DNA of 64,000 nucleotides from Nonomuraea coxensis DSM 45129 (lineage in GTDB: Bacteria; Actinomycetota; Actinomycetes; Streptosporangiales; Streptosporangiaceae), in NCBI RefSeq assembly GCF_019397265.1, contig NZ_CP068985.1, positions 8,588,501 to 8,652,500 on the forward strand, written 5' to 3'. Below, piece after piece: positions 40,693 through 49,194 of the stretch. Below the pieces are notes generated by a model. That model was not told the DNA's origin. It did no database searches and saw only the letters and a program-made list of their open reading frames with translations. Made by a program: the position numbers and the translations under genes. Within the stretch, counting starts at the first letter, position 1. Every line of letters begins with the position of its first letter.

Positions 40693-42166
40693 CCGGCTCC
40701 ACCACGCCGCCGGGCGGCTCGGCGGCAGAGCGGTTCTCACGCTGGACGGGGCGGCGCTGACCTACGGCGCGCTGGACGAGCTGAGCGCCCGCCTGGCCGG
40801 GCTGCTGCTCCGCCGCGGGATCGGCCGCGGCGACCGGGTCGCCGTCATGCTGCCGAACGTGCCGGAGTTCGGCGTCGTCTACTACGGGGTGCTGCGGGCC
40901 GGGGCCGTCGTGGTCCCGCTGGACCCGCTGCTGAAGCGCCGCGAGATCGCCGCCTACCTCGGCGACTGCGGGGCGCGGCTGCTGCTCGCCTGGCACGCCT
41001 TCGCCGAGACCGCCGAGGCGGGGACGGCGGGCACCGCGGCCGACTGCTTCTTCGTGGTGCCCGGCGAGCTGCCGCGGCTGCTGCGGGCCGTGTCTCCCGA
41101 GCGGGTGCCCGCCCGCACGCACGCCGACGACACCGCCGTGCTCCACTACACCTCCGGCACCACCGGCCGGCCCAAGGGCGTCGAGCTCACCCACGCCAAC
41201 CTGGCCGGCAACGCCGAGGCCGTGGCCCGCATGCACGCGCTCGGCGTGGACGACGTGGTGCTCGGCGCGCTGCCGCTCTACCACACCTACGGCCAGACCT
41301 GCTCGCTCAACGCCACCGTGCACGCGGGCGCGCGGCTGACGCTGCTGCCGCGCTTCGAGGCGGGACGGGCGCTGGAGGTGATCAGGCGCGACGGGGTGAC
41401 GGTGTTCCAGGGCGTGCCGACCATGTTCATCGCGCTGCTCGACCATCCCGGTGTGTCCGACCTGTCGATGCTGCGGGTGTGCACCTCGGGCGGGGCGGCG
41501 CTGCCGCTCGACGTGCTGCGCGCGTACGAGACCCGCGCCGGCTGCCGCATCGTCGAGGGCTACGGGCTGAGCGAGACCTCGCCCGTCGCCGCCGCGAACC
41601 GGGGCGGGCCAGGCCGCCGCCCCGGCTCGATCGGCCGCCCGATCAGGGGCGTGGAGATGAGGGTGGTCGGCGAGGACGGCCGCGAGCTGCCCCGCGGCGA
41701 GATCGGCGAGATCGTGGTACGCGGCCCCAACGTCATGAAGGGCTACTGGAACGACCCGGCGGCCACCGCCGAGGCGCTGCGCGACGGCTGGTTCCACACC
41801 GGCGACCTCGGGCGGGTGGACGACGACGGCTTCTTCTTCCTGGTGGACCGCCGCCGCGACGTCATCATCCGGGGCGGCTACACCGTCTACCCGCGCGAGG
41901 TCGAGGAGGTGCTGTACGAGCATCCGGCGGTGCGGCAGGCGGCCGTGCTCGGCGTGCCGCACCCGGAGCTGGGCGAGGAGGTCGCCGCCGTGGTCGCGGT
42001 GCGGGCGCCGGTGAGCGGCGAGGAGCTGCGCGCGTTCGTACGGGAGCGGGTGGCCGCGTACAAGTATCCGCGGCGCATCACGTTCGTGGCCGAGCTGCCG
42101 ACGAGCCCCACCGGGAAGATACTCAGGCGGGAGCTCTGCCAGCTCACGGCGCCCCTGCGGCGGTAA
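40679..42166 (+). CDS. Acyl-CoA synthetase (AMP-forming, class I)
   Basis: 495 residues from ATG 40679. Adenylation motifs: P-loop YTSGTTGRPKGVELTH, YGLSETSPVAAAN, the hinge GDLGRVDDDGFFFLVDRRRDVIIRGGYTVYPREVEE and the catalytic Lys in SPTGKILRREL. It resembles long-chain fatty acid/aromatic acid CoA ligases. TACGGT stands just upstream, so a leaderless transcript is possible in addition to read-through from the PucR gene. With a LivGFHMK importer this suggests uptake then CoA activation of a carboxylic acid. Confidence 0.92.
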   Translation: MNLADRLHHAAGRLGGRAVLTLDGAALTYGALDELSARLAGLLLRRGIGRGDRVAVMLPNVPEFGVVYYGVLRAGAVVVPLDPLLKRREIAAYLGDCGARLLLAWHAFAETAEAGTAGTAADCFFVVPGELPRLLRAVSPERVPARTHADDTAVLHYTSGTTGRPKGVELTHANLAGNAEAVARMHALGVDDVVLGALPLYHTYGQTCSLNATVHAGARLTLLPRFEAGRALEVIRRDGVTVFQGVPTMFIALLDHPGVSDLSMLRVCTSGGAALPLDVLRAYETRAGCRIVEGYGLSETSPVAAANRGGPGRRPGSIGRPIRGVEMRVVGEDGRELPRGEIGEIVVRGPNVMKGYWNDPAATAEALRDGWFHTGDLGRVDDDGFFFLVDRRRDVIIRGGYTVYPREVEEVLYEHPAVRQAAVLGVPHPELGEEVAAVVAVRAPVSGEELRAFVRERVAAYKYPRRITFVAELPTSPTGKILRRELCQLTAPLRR

Positions 42167-42200
42167 CGCCGGCTGCCGATCCCGGCGAATCCCCCGATCT

Positions 42201-42214
42201 GGGACCTAGGTCAC
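42201..42214. promoter_or_regulatory. DosR/DevR-like box GGGACCTAGGTCAC
   Basis: About 10 of 14 positions of the core GGGACTTTAGTCCC, containing the perfect palindrome GACCTAGGTC, 37 bases upstream of the response regulator start. Possible autoregulation. Confidence 0.5.
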
Positions 42215-42250
42215 TACCTGTCAGGGCCGGTCGGCGGCTAGCGTGTAGGC

Positions 42251-42892
42251 ATGATTCACGTGTTCCTTGTCGACGATCATGAAGTCGTGCGCCGGGGCGT
42301 GGCGGCCCTGCTCGACTCCGAGGACGACATCGAGGTCATCGGCGAGGCCGGCACCGCCGAGTCCGCGATCGCGCGCATCCCCGCGCTCAAGCCGGACGTC
42401 GCGGTGCTCGACGTGCGGCTGCCCGACGGCAACGGCGTCGACGTGTGCCGCGAGGTCCGCTCCCGGGTGCCGGGGCTCGCGTGCCTGATGCTGACGTCGT
42501 TCGCCGACGACGACGCGCTGTTCGACGCCGTGATGGCGGGCGCCTCCGGCTACGTGCTCAAGCAGATCCACGGCTCCGACCTGGTCGGCGCGGTGCGCAC
42601 GGTCGCCTCCGGGCAGTCGCTGCTCGACCCGCAGACCACGGCGGCCATGCTGCAGCGGCTGCGCGAGCAGGCGGCCAGGAAGGATCCGCTCGCGGCGCTG
42701 TCGGAGCAGGAGCGGCACATCCTCGACCTCATCGGCGAGGGCCTGACCAACCGGCAGATCGGCGAGCGGCTGTTCCTGGCCGAGAAGACGGTCAAGAACT
42801 ACGTCTCCAACCTGCTGTCCAAGCTCAACATGCAGCGCCGCACCCAGGCCGCCGCCCTGGCGGCCCGCCTGCGCAGCGAACGCCGCCCGTAG
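42251..42892 (+). CDS. devR: DevR/DosR-type NarL-family response regulator
   Basis: 213 residues. Receiver domain with phosphoacceptor Asp in VAVLDVRLPDGNG, the acidic pair VDDH, Thr/Lys in MLTSF and YVLKQ; C-terminal LuxR HTH (LSEQERHILDLIGEGLTNRQIGERLFLAEKTVKNYVSNLLSKLNMQRRTQAA). This is very like DevR/DosR, the regulator of hypoxia and nitric oxide response in mycobacteria and streptomycetes. ATG 42251 lies behind TAGCGT, with a DosR-like box upstream. The cognate kinase is probably the DevS-like gene at 43416-45104. Confidence 0.9.
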   Translation: MIHVFLVDDHEVVRRGVAALLDSEDDIEVIGEAGTAESAIARIPALKPDVAVLDVRLPDGNGVDVCREVRSRVPGLACLMLTSFADDDALFDAVMAGASGYVLKQIHGSDLVGAVRTVASGQSLLDPQTTAAMLQRLREQAARKDPLAALSEQERHILDLIGEGLTNRQIGERLFLAEKTVKNYVSNLLSKLNMQRRTQAAALAARLRSERRP

Positions 42893-42894
42893 CA

Positions 42895-42922
42895 GGGCCG
42901 GCCGGGATTCCGGCGACGGCCC
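42895..42922 (+). terminator. Hairpin after the response regulator
   Basis: GGGCCG-GCCGG-GATT-CCGGC-GA-CGGCCC, an 11-bp stem with a two-base bulge, right after the stop. Candidate terminator. Confidence 0.5.
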
Positions 42923-42967
42923 GGCCCCCCACCCTCACCCCAGCACCGGCGGAACGGCGGACATAAA

Positions 42968-42981
42968 GGGACTTTCGTCCC
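42968..42981. promoter_or_regulatory. DosR/DevR box GGGACTTTCGTCCC
   Basis: Matches 13 of 14 positions of the DosR core GGGACTTTAGTCCC, flanked by AAA and TTAG. It is centred about 44 bases before ATG 43019; with a leaderless start this puts it at the activator position near -44. Confidence 0.8.
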
Positions 42982-43018
42982 TTAGCGTCCGCCCGTTCCG
43001 GCGGCGATGCTGGCAGGC

Positions 43019-43438
43019 ATGCGACTCGATTCGTCCGGACTCCAGGTGCTCACCGACGAGGAGTGCCTGCGCCTGCTCGCCTCGACGCCCATCGGGCGGA
43101 TCGTCTTCACCGACCGGGCGCTGCCCGCGGTGCAGCCGGTCGCGTTCTGCCTCGACGGCGACGCCATCGTCATCCGCACCGGCGTCGGCTCCAAGCTCGC
43201 GGCGGCCACCCGGCGGGCGGTGGTCGCGTTCGAGGTGGACGACTACGATCCCGTGCGGCGTACCGGCTGGTCGGTGAGCGTCGTCGGGCACGCCACCGCG
43301 GTCACCGACCCCGCCGAGACGGCCCGGCTGGCCGAGCTGCCGCTCGACCCGTGGGTGCCGGGCGGCCTCGACCACTTCATCCGGGTCAGCCTGGAGCAGG
43401 TGACCGGACGCCGGATCACAGGGGAACACTCCACCTGA
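43019..43438 (+). CDS. Pyridoxamine 5'-phosphate oxidase-fold FMN-binding protein
   Basis: 139 residues of the PPOX split-barrel family: LTDEECLRLLASTPIGRIVFTDRALPAVQPVAFCLDGDAIVIRTGVGSKLAAATRRAVVAFEVDDYD, then GWSVSVVGHATAVTD. Homologues in DosR regulons (nitroreductase/flavin or F420 proteins) are strongly induced by hypoxia. ATG 43019 is preferred over 43007 because of the -10-like GATGCT and the upstream DosR box. It overlaps the convergent DevS-like gene by 23 bases. Confidence 0.88.
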   Translation: MRLDSSGLQVLTDEECLRLLASTPIGRIVFTDRALPAVQPVAFCLDGDAIVIRTGVGSKLAAATRRAVVAFEVDDYDPVRRTGWSVSVVGHATAVTDPAETARLAELPLDPWVPGGLDHFIRVSLEQVTGRRITGEHST

Positions 43439-45104
43439 CCACGGTCCCGCCCTGCTCCCCCGGCTCCGCCGTGAACGAGCCCCCGAGTCGCGTGGCGCGC
43501 TCCTCCAGGTTGCGCAGGCCGCTGCGCCGGCCGCCGGACGGCAGGCCCACGCCGTTGTCGCGCACCGACAGCGCCAGCAGGCCGCCCGTCACCTCCACCG
43601 CCACGTCGGCCCTGGTCGCCTTGGCGTGGCGGACCACGTTCGACAGCGTCTCGCGCAGGACGGCGAGCAACTGCTCGGCGAGGTCGTCGGAGATCCGGGC
43701 GTCGAGCTGACCCTCCATGCGCAGCCCCGGCATGAAGCCGAGATGGCCCCGCGCGCCCTCGACCAGCTCCACGATCTGGGCGCGCAGGCTCGGGGCCGCG
43801 GTCTCCCTGACGTTCTGGAGGGCGAAGATGGTCGAGCGGATCTGCCGGATGGTCTCGTCCAGCTCGTCGATCGCGTGCTGGAGGCGGCCGGACGCCTCCG
43901 GGTGCTCGACCAGCCGGACCGTGCTCATCAGCGTCATGGCCGTGGCGAACAGCCGCTGGATGACCACGTCGTGCAGGTCCTTCGCGATGCGGTCGCGGTC
44001 CTCCAGCAGGCTCAGCCGCTCGGCGTCGCGGCGGGTGTCGGCCAGCTCCAGCGCGATCGCCGCCTGCCCGCCGAACGCCTCCAGCGCGCGCACGTCGCCC
44101 GCGCTGAACGGCATGCGGCCGACGCACTTGGCGAGGGCCAGCACGCCGCGCACCGAGCTGCCCGCGCCGAGCGGCAGCAGCAGCTCGGGGCCGTAGCCGA
44201 GGTCGCGCAGCCGGGAGCCGGCGTCGAGCGGCTCGGGCGAGTGGAGCGGCCGCCCCTGGCGGAAGACCTCGCCGGCCGCCGTCGCGTCGAGGGCGTACGA
44301 CATCTCCGTCAGCTCGCCCTCGTCCGCGCCCTCCGCGAACTCGACCAGCAGCCGCTCGCCCGCCGGATCGGGCAGCAGGATCCTGACCAGGTCGGCGTCG
44401 GTCATCTGCCGGGCCCGTGCCGCCACCATGGTCAGCACCTCGCGGGTGCCGCCGCCGGACAGCAGCCGGGTGGTCACCTCGGTGGACGCCTCCAGCCACG
44501 CCTCGCGGCGGCGCGACTCCTCGTAGAGGCGGGCGTTCTCGACGGCGACGCCGGCGGCCGTGGCCAGCGCGATCACGATGGCCTCGTCCTCCTCGTCGAA
44601 CTCGCCGCCGCCGCGCTTCTCCGTCAGGTAGAGGTTGCCGAACACCTCGTCCCTGACCCGGACGGGCACGCCGAGGAAGGTGCCCATCGGGGGGTGACCG
44701 GGCGGGAAGCCGTAGGACTCGGGATGGTCGGAGATCCGGCCCAGCCGCAGCGGCCGGGCGTCCTTGATCAGCAGACCGAGCAGGCCCAGCCCGTGGGGCC
44801 AGTGCTCGATGGCCGCGATCTCCTCGTCGCTCAGCCCCACCGGGATGAACTGCACGAGAGTCTGTTCCTGCCCGACCACCCCGAGCGCGCCGTAGCTGGC
44901 GTCCACCAGCTTGGTCGCGGTCTCCACGATGGTACGCAGCACGGTCTCGAGGTCGAGGTCGCTGCCCACCGACACGACCGCCTCCAGCAGGGCGTGCACG
45001 CGGTCGCGGGTGGCCAGCACGGCGTTGAGGCGTACTTGAAGTTCGGACAGCAGCTCGTCCAGCCGCATGTTCGGCATCAGGGGGCGATGCTCGTCATCCA
45101 CCAT
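43416..45104 (-). CDS. devS: DevS/DosT-like GAF-domain sensor histidine kinase
   Basis: 562 residues. Two GAF domains (about 60-205 and 225-370) then HisKA_3 with phosphoacceptor His in DRIAKDLHDVVIQRLF and an ATPase domain (LRETLSNVVRHAKA, DNGVGLPSGGRRSGLRNLEERA). The first GAF has FPPGHPPMGTFLGVPVRVRDEVFGNLYLTEK, the segment that in DosS/DosT carries the conserved HPPM and is part of the haem GAF; haem sensing of O2, NO or CO is therefore likely but unproven. Convergent with the PPOX gene and close to devR, its probable partner. Confidence 0.92.
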   Translation of the reverse strand: MVDDEHRPLMPNMRLDELLSELQVRLNAVLATRDRVHALLEAVVSVGSDLDLETVLRTIVETATKLVDASYGALGVVGQEQTLVQFIPVGLSDEEIAAIEHWPHGLGLLGLLIKDARPLRLGRISDHPESYGFPPGHPPMGTFLGVPVRVRDEVFGNLYLTEKRGGGEFDEEDEAIVIALATAAGVAVENARLYEESRRREAWLEASTEVTTRLLSGGGTREVLTMVAARARQMTDADLVRILLPDPAGERLLVEFAEGADEGELTEMSYALDATAAGEVFRQGRPLHSPEPLDAGSRLRDLGYGPELLLPLGAGSSVRGVLALAKCVGRMPFSAGDVRALEAFGGQAAIALELADTRRDAERLSLLEDRDRIAKDLHDVVIQRLFATAMTLMSTVRLVEHPEASGRLQHAIDELDETIRQIRSTIFALQNVRETAAPSLRAQIVELVEGARGHLGFMPGLRMEGQLDARISDDLAEQLLAVLRETLSNVVRHAKATRADVAVEVTGGLLALSVRDNGVGLPSGGRRSGLRNLEERATRLGGSFTAEPGEQGGTVVRWSVPL

Positions 45105-45133
45105 GGGTTCAGTGTCGCACTCCCGATGTCTGG

Positions 45134-47382
45134 TCAGAAATGGTAGGTACGGGTGATCGCGATCAGGTCGCCGTCCTCGCGGGTGGCCGCCACGAGCTCC
45201 GGCGGCCTGGGGACGAAACCCGGCACCGCGGCCAGGCCGTCGGCCTCGGCGATCGCGGTGATCCGCACCTCGCCCGCGCCCTGGACGCGCAGGGTGAGGC
45301 GGGCTCCCCCGTCCGGCAGGCCGCGGAAGCGGACCTCGCCCGGCCAGGTGTTCGCCCGCACGCCGGCCACGCGGACGGTCACGGGGGCCGCCCCGGCGGT
45401 GACCGCCGTCGCCTCGGTCAGCGGGCGCTCGATCCTGAGCGTGAGCGAGCGGGCGGCCCGGCCCGCGTTCACGCGCAGCACGATCGTCCCGCCGTCGCGG
45501 CGCAGCACGGTCAGGCGGGGCTCGGCGGCCCGGTCGAGGGCCGGGGCGGGGCCGGTCCAGAGCGTGGCGCCGCGGGCGTAGCCGGGGGGCAGCGCCGTGG
45601 TGTCGCGGGCGGTGACGTACCTCCTGGTCCAGGCGGGCGGCTCCGGGTCGGCGCTGACCCAGTTCGCGGTGCGGGCGCCGGCGTCCATGACGTACGCGAG
45701 GTGGGTGCGGCCGGGGTTGCGCGCGTCGAAGCGGTCGTCGGCGAGGCCGACGGCGACCAGCACGGGCACGAGCAGGACCACCGGCACCAGCCGCAGCCCC
45801 CGGACCGGCGCACCCCTCTCGGACCGACGCGCCCGGGACCGGCCCTGCCCGGGCAGGCCCGGCTCCCGGCCCGGCTCGGGGCGCGGGTCCCGCAGGGGCA
45901 GTTCGGCGAGAGGGAGGAGCAGGAGTCCGAGCAGCGCCGCCACCAGCGCGGCCGCGCCGCCGAGCGCCAGCCCCATCCCGTCGAAGACGGTCCTGGCCAG
46001 CCCGGACAGCAGCATCGCGGCCGGCACCGCGCCGAGCGTCAGCGCCGCCGGCCAGACGAGCCCGCCGACCGCCAGCGCGGCCGGACCGAGCCGCCGCCGC
46101 AGCAGCAGCAGCAGCAGGCCAGCACCGCGAGCGCGGTCTGCGCCACCACGGCCGCGCGGAAGGCGTCCGGCCGGTGCAGCAGCCCGCCCATCCCGTCGTA
46201 CGCGGGCCGCCAGGCCACCAGCAGCTCCCACAGCCCCTGCGCCAGCAGCACGGACACCACCAGCGGCGCCGGCCCCGACACCGCCGCCACGACCAGCCGC
46301 GGCACGCTGAGCAGCCGCCTGCGCCTGGCCACGGCCGCGAGCCCCACGACCGCCGCGGCGGCGAGCCCGGCGAGCGGCCACACCAGCGCGTCCGAATACG
46401 TGATCATCGCGCCGAAGAGACGGAAGTAGGTGGCGTCGTGGTCGCCGCGCAGCGCGGGCAGGTCGGCCCCGCCGAGCGCGCGGGCCAGCGCCAGCATGGT
46501 CGAGCCGTGGTGCTGCAGGCTGCCCCGGTCCAGGTTCGCGAGGGAGTCGCCGGCCGTGTGGTAGTGCGAGGAGCGCTCGATGTAGGCGAAGTTCAGCCCC
46601 TCGAAGCCGGCCGCCGTGAGCGGGGTGAAGTCGGTGTTGTTGGGCAGCAGCCGGTACAGCGCCGCCATCGTCGAGTCGCCGCGCGGGCGCGGCGCGGCGG
46701 CGGCGTACGTCTCCACCAGCCCGGCGCTGTCCCGCGAGGTCTCGAACATCAGCGACGGCCCGGAGACGCCCCTCGCCTCCCAGTTCAGCAGCACGCCCCC
46801 GGCCCGGCCCAGCGGGTGCTCCCTGACGAACGCCCCCGCGCCGAGCACGCCGTCCTCCTCGCCGTCGGTCATGAGCAGCACGAGGTCGTTGCGGAGCGGC
46901 GCGTCGCCGAGCGCCCGTACGGTCTCCAGCATGGACGCCACGGCGGCGGCGTCGTCGGAGACCCCGGGGCCCATCGCCGCCGAGTCGTAGTGCGCGGCGA
47001 TCAGGACCGTGCCCGTCGGGTCGGCGCCGCGCCGGGTGGCGACGATGTTGTGCACCAGCCCGAACGAGGCGAGACCGGTGGAGGCGTTCGCGCCCACGGC
47101 CCGCTGCACCTCGACGTCCAGCCCGGCCGCGCGCAACTGGCCGACCAGGTAGTTCCTGGCCCGCTCTGCCGCGGCGCCGCCGATGGGGCGCGGCTCGGTG
47201 GCGAAGCGCTCCAGGTGGGTGAGCGCCCGCTCGGCGCTGAACTCGGCGGGCGGGGCGGAGGCGGGCACGGGCTGCATGGTGCTGTCCGTCATCGCCGTCA
47301 GCAGGACGGCGCACGCCAGCACCAGCGCCGCGCCGAGGCCCGCCGCGGCGCGGCGCGGGACGTCGATCAACTTTCCGATCAT
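45134..47382 (-). pseudogene. M28-family membrane aminopeptidase, frameshifted
   Basis: ATG 47382 opens about 421 residues with one N-terminal membrane helix and an intact M28 metallopeptidase domain: zinc ligands in IAAHYDS, GVSDDAAA, MTDGEEDG and RSSHYHTAGDS. Membrane helices follow. Near 46117 the frame runs into a Cys run (TGC)6 and soon stops. The +1 frame instead gives LLLLLLRRRLGPAALAVGG and continues for 327 residues with more helices and a beta-rich extracellular domain to the stop at 45134. Insertion of one C (GCCTG to GCCCTG) restores one protein of about 750 residues. A sequencing error, strain mutation or contraction next to the CTG run could explain it. Confidence 0.8.
46098..46117. 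repeat. (GCA/CTG)n trinucleotide run at the aminopeptidase frameshift
   Basis: Six CAG units, read as (CTG)6 on the coding strand and followed by (CGG)3, sit exactly at the reading-frame break. Confidence 0.85.
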
Positions 47383-47553
47383 GTACGGGAACGCTACGGA
47401 CCCGGCCCTGCCTGCCGGAATGATGCGGATGCCCGGATCGACCTGTGGTTTTCCGCAGCCTCGCGGGAAGCGGGCACGCCGCTCCCGATCACTTCGATAG
47501 CCTGCGTAGTCCCGTACAGAAGTGATGTTTCTCTGACAGAAGGGACCGGGACC

Positions 47554-49194
47554 GTGCTCGAAGACGCCGGCCTCCAGGCGCTCCGGGAGGCGGCTCGCCT
47601 GTCTCCGGGCAATCTCCCGCTCCGGCGGCACCTCGGCGAGCAACTGCTGGCCAAAGGGCACCTCGCCGAGGCCGAGGCGGAACTCCGGGCCGCGCTCATG
47701 CTCGCCCCCCAGGACCCGGACGTGATGGCGGGGCTGGCGGAGACGTTCGTGCGGCGGAGCGCGTACGGCGAGGCGCTGGCGGCGCTGGAGCCGTTCCTCG
47801 CGGCGCCCGGCTACCCGCCGCGCCTGGGCGTCGTCGCGGCCCGCGCGCTGCTCGGCGAGGGCGACTTCGGCCGCGCCGCCTACCGCTACTACGACGCCGT
47901 CACCCGCGACCCGTCGGTCGCCGACCCGGACGTCGCCACCGCCCTCACCCTCCCCGCCTCCCCCCCCCCCGCCCCGCCCGCCCCCTCCCCGTCGGGGCCG
48001 CACTCTCCCTCCTCCCCGGCCCCACCCGCCTCCTCTCCCGCAGGACCACCGACTCCCTCCTCCCCGGCCCCGCCGGCCTCCTCTCCCGCAGGACCACCGG
48101 CTCCCTCCTCCGCCCCCTCCCCTGCAGGGCCGCCAGCTCCCTCCTCCGCAGGACCCTCCGCCTCCTCCCCTGCAGGACCGGTCGCTCCCTCCTCTCCTGC
48201 AGGGCCGTCGGGGCCGGAAGGAGGGCGGTGGGCGCACCCCGGAGCGGGGGCGCGGCCCGGCGGCGGTCCGATGACGGGCGGCGGGCCGATGACCGGCGGG
48301 GGGCCGGGGGACGGGCCGGCGGAGGTGGAGCGGGCGCGGACGACGTTCGCCGACGTCGCAGGCATGGACGCCGTCAAGGAGTCCCTGCGCGTCAAGCTCC
48401 TCCTCCCCCTCCAGCAGCCCGAGCTCTTCGCCGCCTACGGCAAGCGCGCCGGCGGCGGCGTCCTGCTGTACGGCCCCCCGGGCGCGGGCAAGACCCATCT
48501 GGCCAGGGCGGCGGCCGGCGAGCTGGGGGCGGCGTTCATCAGCGTCGGCCTGGCCGACATCCTCGACATGTACATCGGCTCCAGCGAGCGCAACCTGCGC
48601 GCCACGTTCGACCTGGCCCGGCGCCACCGCCCGTGCGTGCTGTTCTTCGACGAGGTGGACGCCCTCGCCGCCCGCCGCTCCGACGCCCGCAACACCCACA
48701 ACCGCCAGATCGTGAACCAGTTCCTCGCCGAGCTGGACGGCGTGGACCAGGACGCCAACGAGGGCGTGCTCGTCCTGGCCGCCACGAACGCCCCCTGGTA
48801 CATCGACGTGGCCTTCCGCCGCCCCGGCCGCTTCGACCAGCTCGTGTTCGTGCCGCCGCCGGACGCGGGCGCCCGCGCCGCCATCCTGCGCATCCTCTGC
48901 CGGGACAAGCCGGTGGCGGAGCTGGACTTCGACGCGGTCGCGCGGGCCACGGAGCACATGGTGGGCGCGGACCTGAAGGGCGTGGTGGACCGGGCGGTCG
49001 AGGTCAAGCTGCACGAGTCGATGCGGGCCGGCCACCCGGTCCCGTTGACCACCATGGACCTGCTGGCCGCGGCGAAGGCCGCCCGCCCCACCGCCGTACG
49101 GGAGTGGATGGCGACGGCCCGCAACTACGTCCTGCACGCGAACGAGTCCGGCGCCTGGGACGACCTGCTGCCCTGGGTCAAGGGCAAGTGGTGA
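47554..49194 (+). CDS. AAA+ ATPase with N-terminal TPRs and a Pro/Ser/Ala linker
   Basis: 546 residues from GTG 47554 with GAAGGGACC upstream. TPR-like helices cover 1-125 (EAARLSPGNLPLRRHLGEQLLAKGHLAEAEAELRAALMLAPQDP). A disordered Pro/Ser/Ala/Gly linker (132-258) contains repeats around PAPPASSPAGPPAPSS. The AAA domain has Walker A GPPGAGKT (307-314), Walker B CVLFFDEVD (361-369), sensor-type ATNAPW and arginine finger RRPGRFDQ, of the FtsH/VPS4/Cdc48 classic clade. There is no protease domain. GTGA overlap with the next gene implies a complex with that membrane TPR protein; substrate remodelling at the membrane is inferred. Confidence 0.87.
   Translation: MLEDAGLQALREAARLSPGNLPLRRHLGEQLLAKGHLAEAEAELRAALMLAPQDPDVMAGLAETFVRRSAYGEALAALEPFLAAPGYPPRLGVVAARALLGEGDFGRAAYRYYDAVTRDPSVADPDVATALTLPASPPPAPPAPSPSGPHSPSSPAPPASSPAGPPTPSSPAPPASSPAGPPAPSSAPSPAGPPAPSSAGPSASSPAGPVAPSSPAGPSGPEGGRWAHPGAGARPGGGPMTGGGPMTGGGPGDGPAEVERARTTFADVAGMDAVKESLRVKLLLPLQQPELFAAYGKRAGGGVLLYGPPGAGKTHLARAAAGELGAAFISVGLADILDMYIGSSERNLRATFDLARRHRPCVLFFDEVDALAARRSDARNTHNRQIVNQFLAELDGVDQDANEGVLVLAATNAPWYIDVAFRRPGRFDQLVFVPPPDAGARAAILRILCRDKPVAELDFDAVARATEHMVGADLKGVVDRAVEVKLHESMRAGHPVPLTTMDLLAAAKAARPTAVREWMATARNYVLHANESGAWDDLLPWVKGKW
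47960..47970 (+). repeat. Run of 11 cytosines inside the AAA+ gene
   Basis: An uninterrupted C11 tract in the linker-coding region, upstream of the ATPase domain. Slippage by one base would remove the AAA domain from the product. Confidence 0.9.

Noticed and set aside
47383..49137. Very long antisense open frame over the AAA+ gene, continuous with the aminopeptidase frame
   Set aside because: Gly/Val/Arg-rich GC-driven shadow; the AAA+ motifs are on the other strand and the peptidase has its own ATG at 47382.
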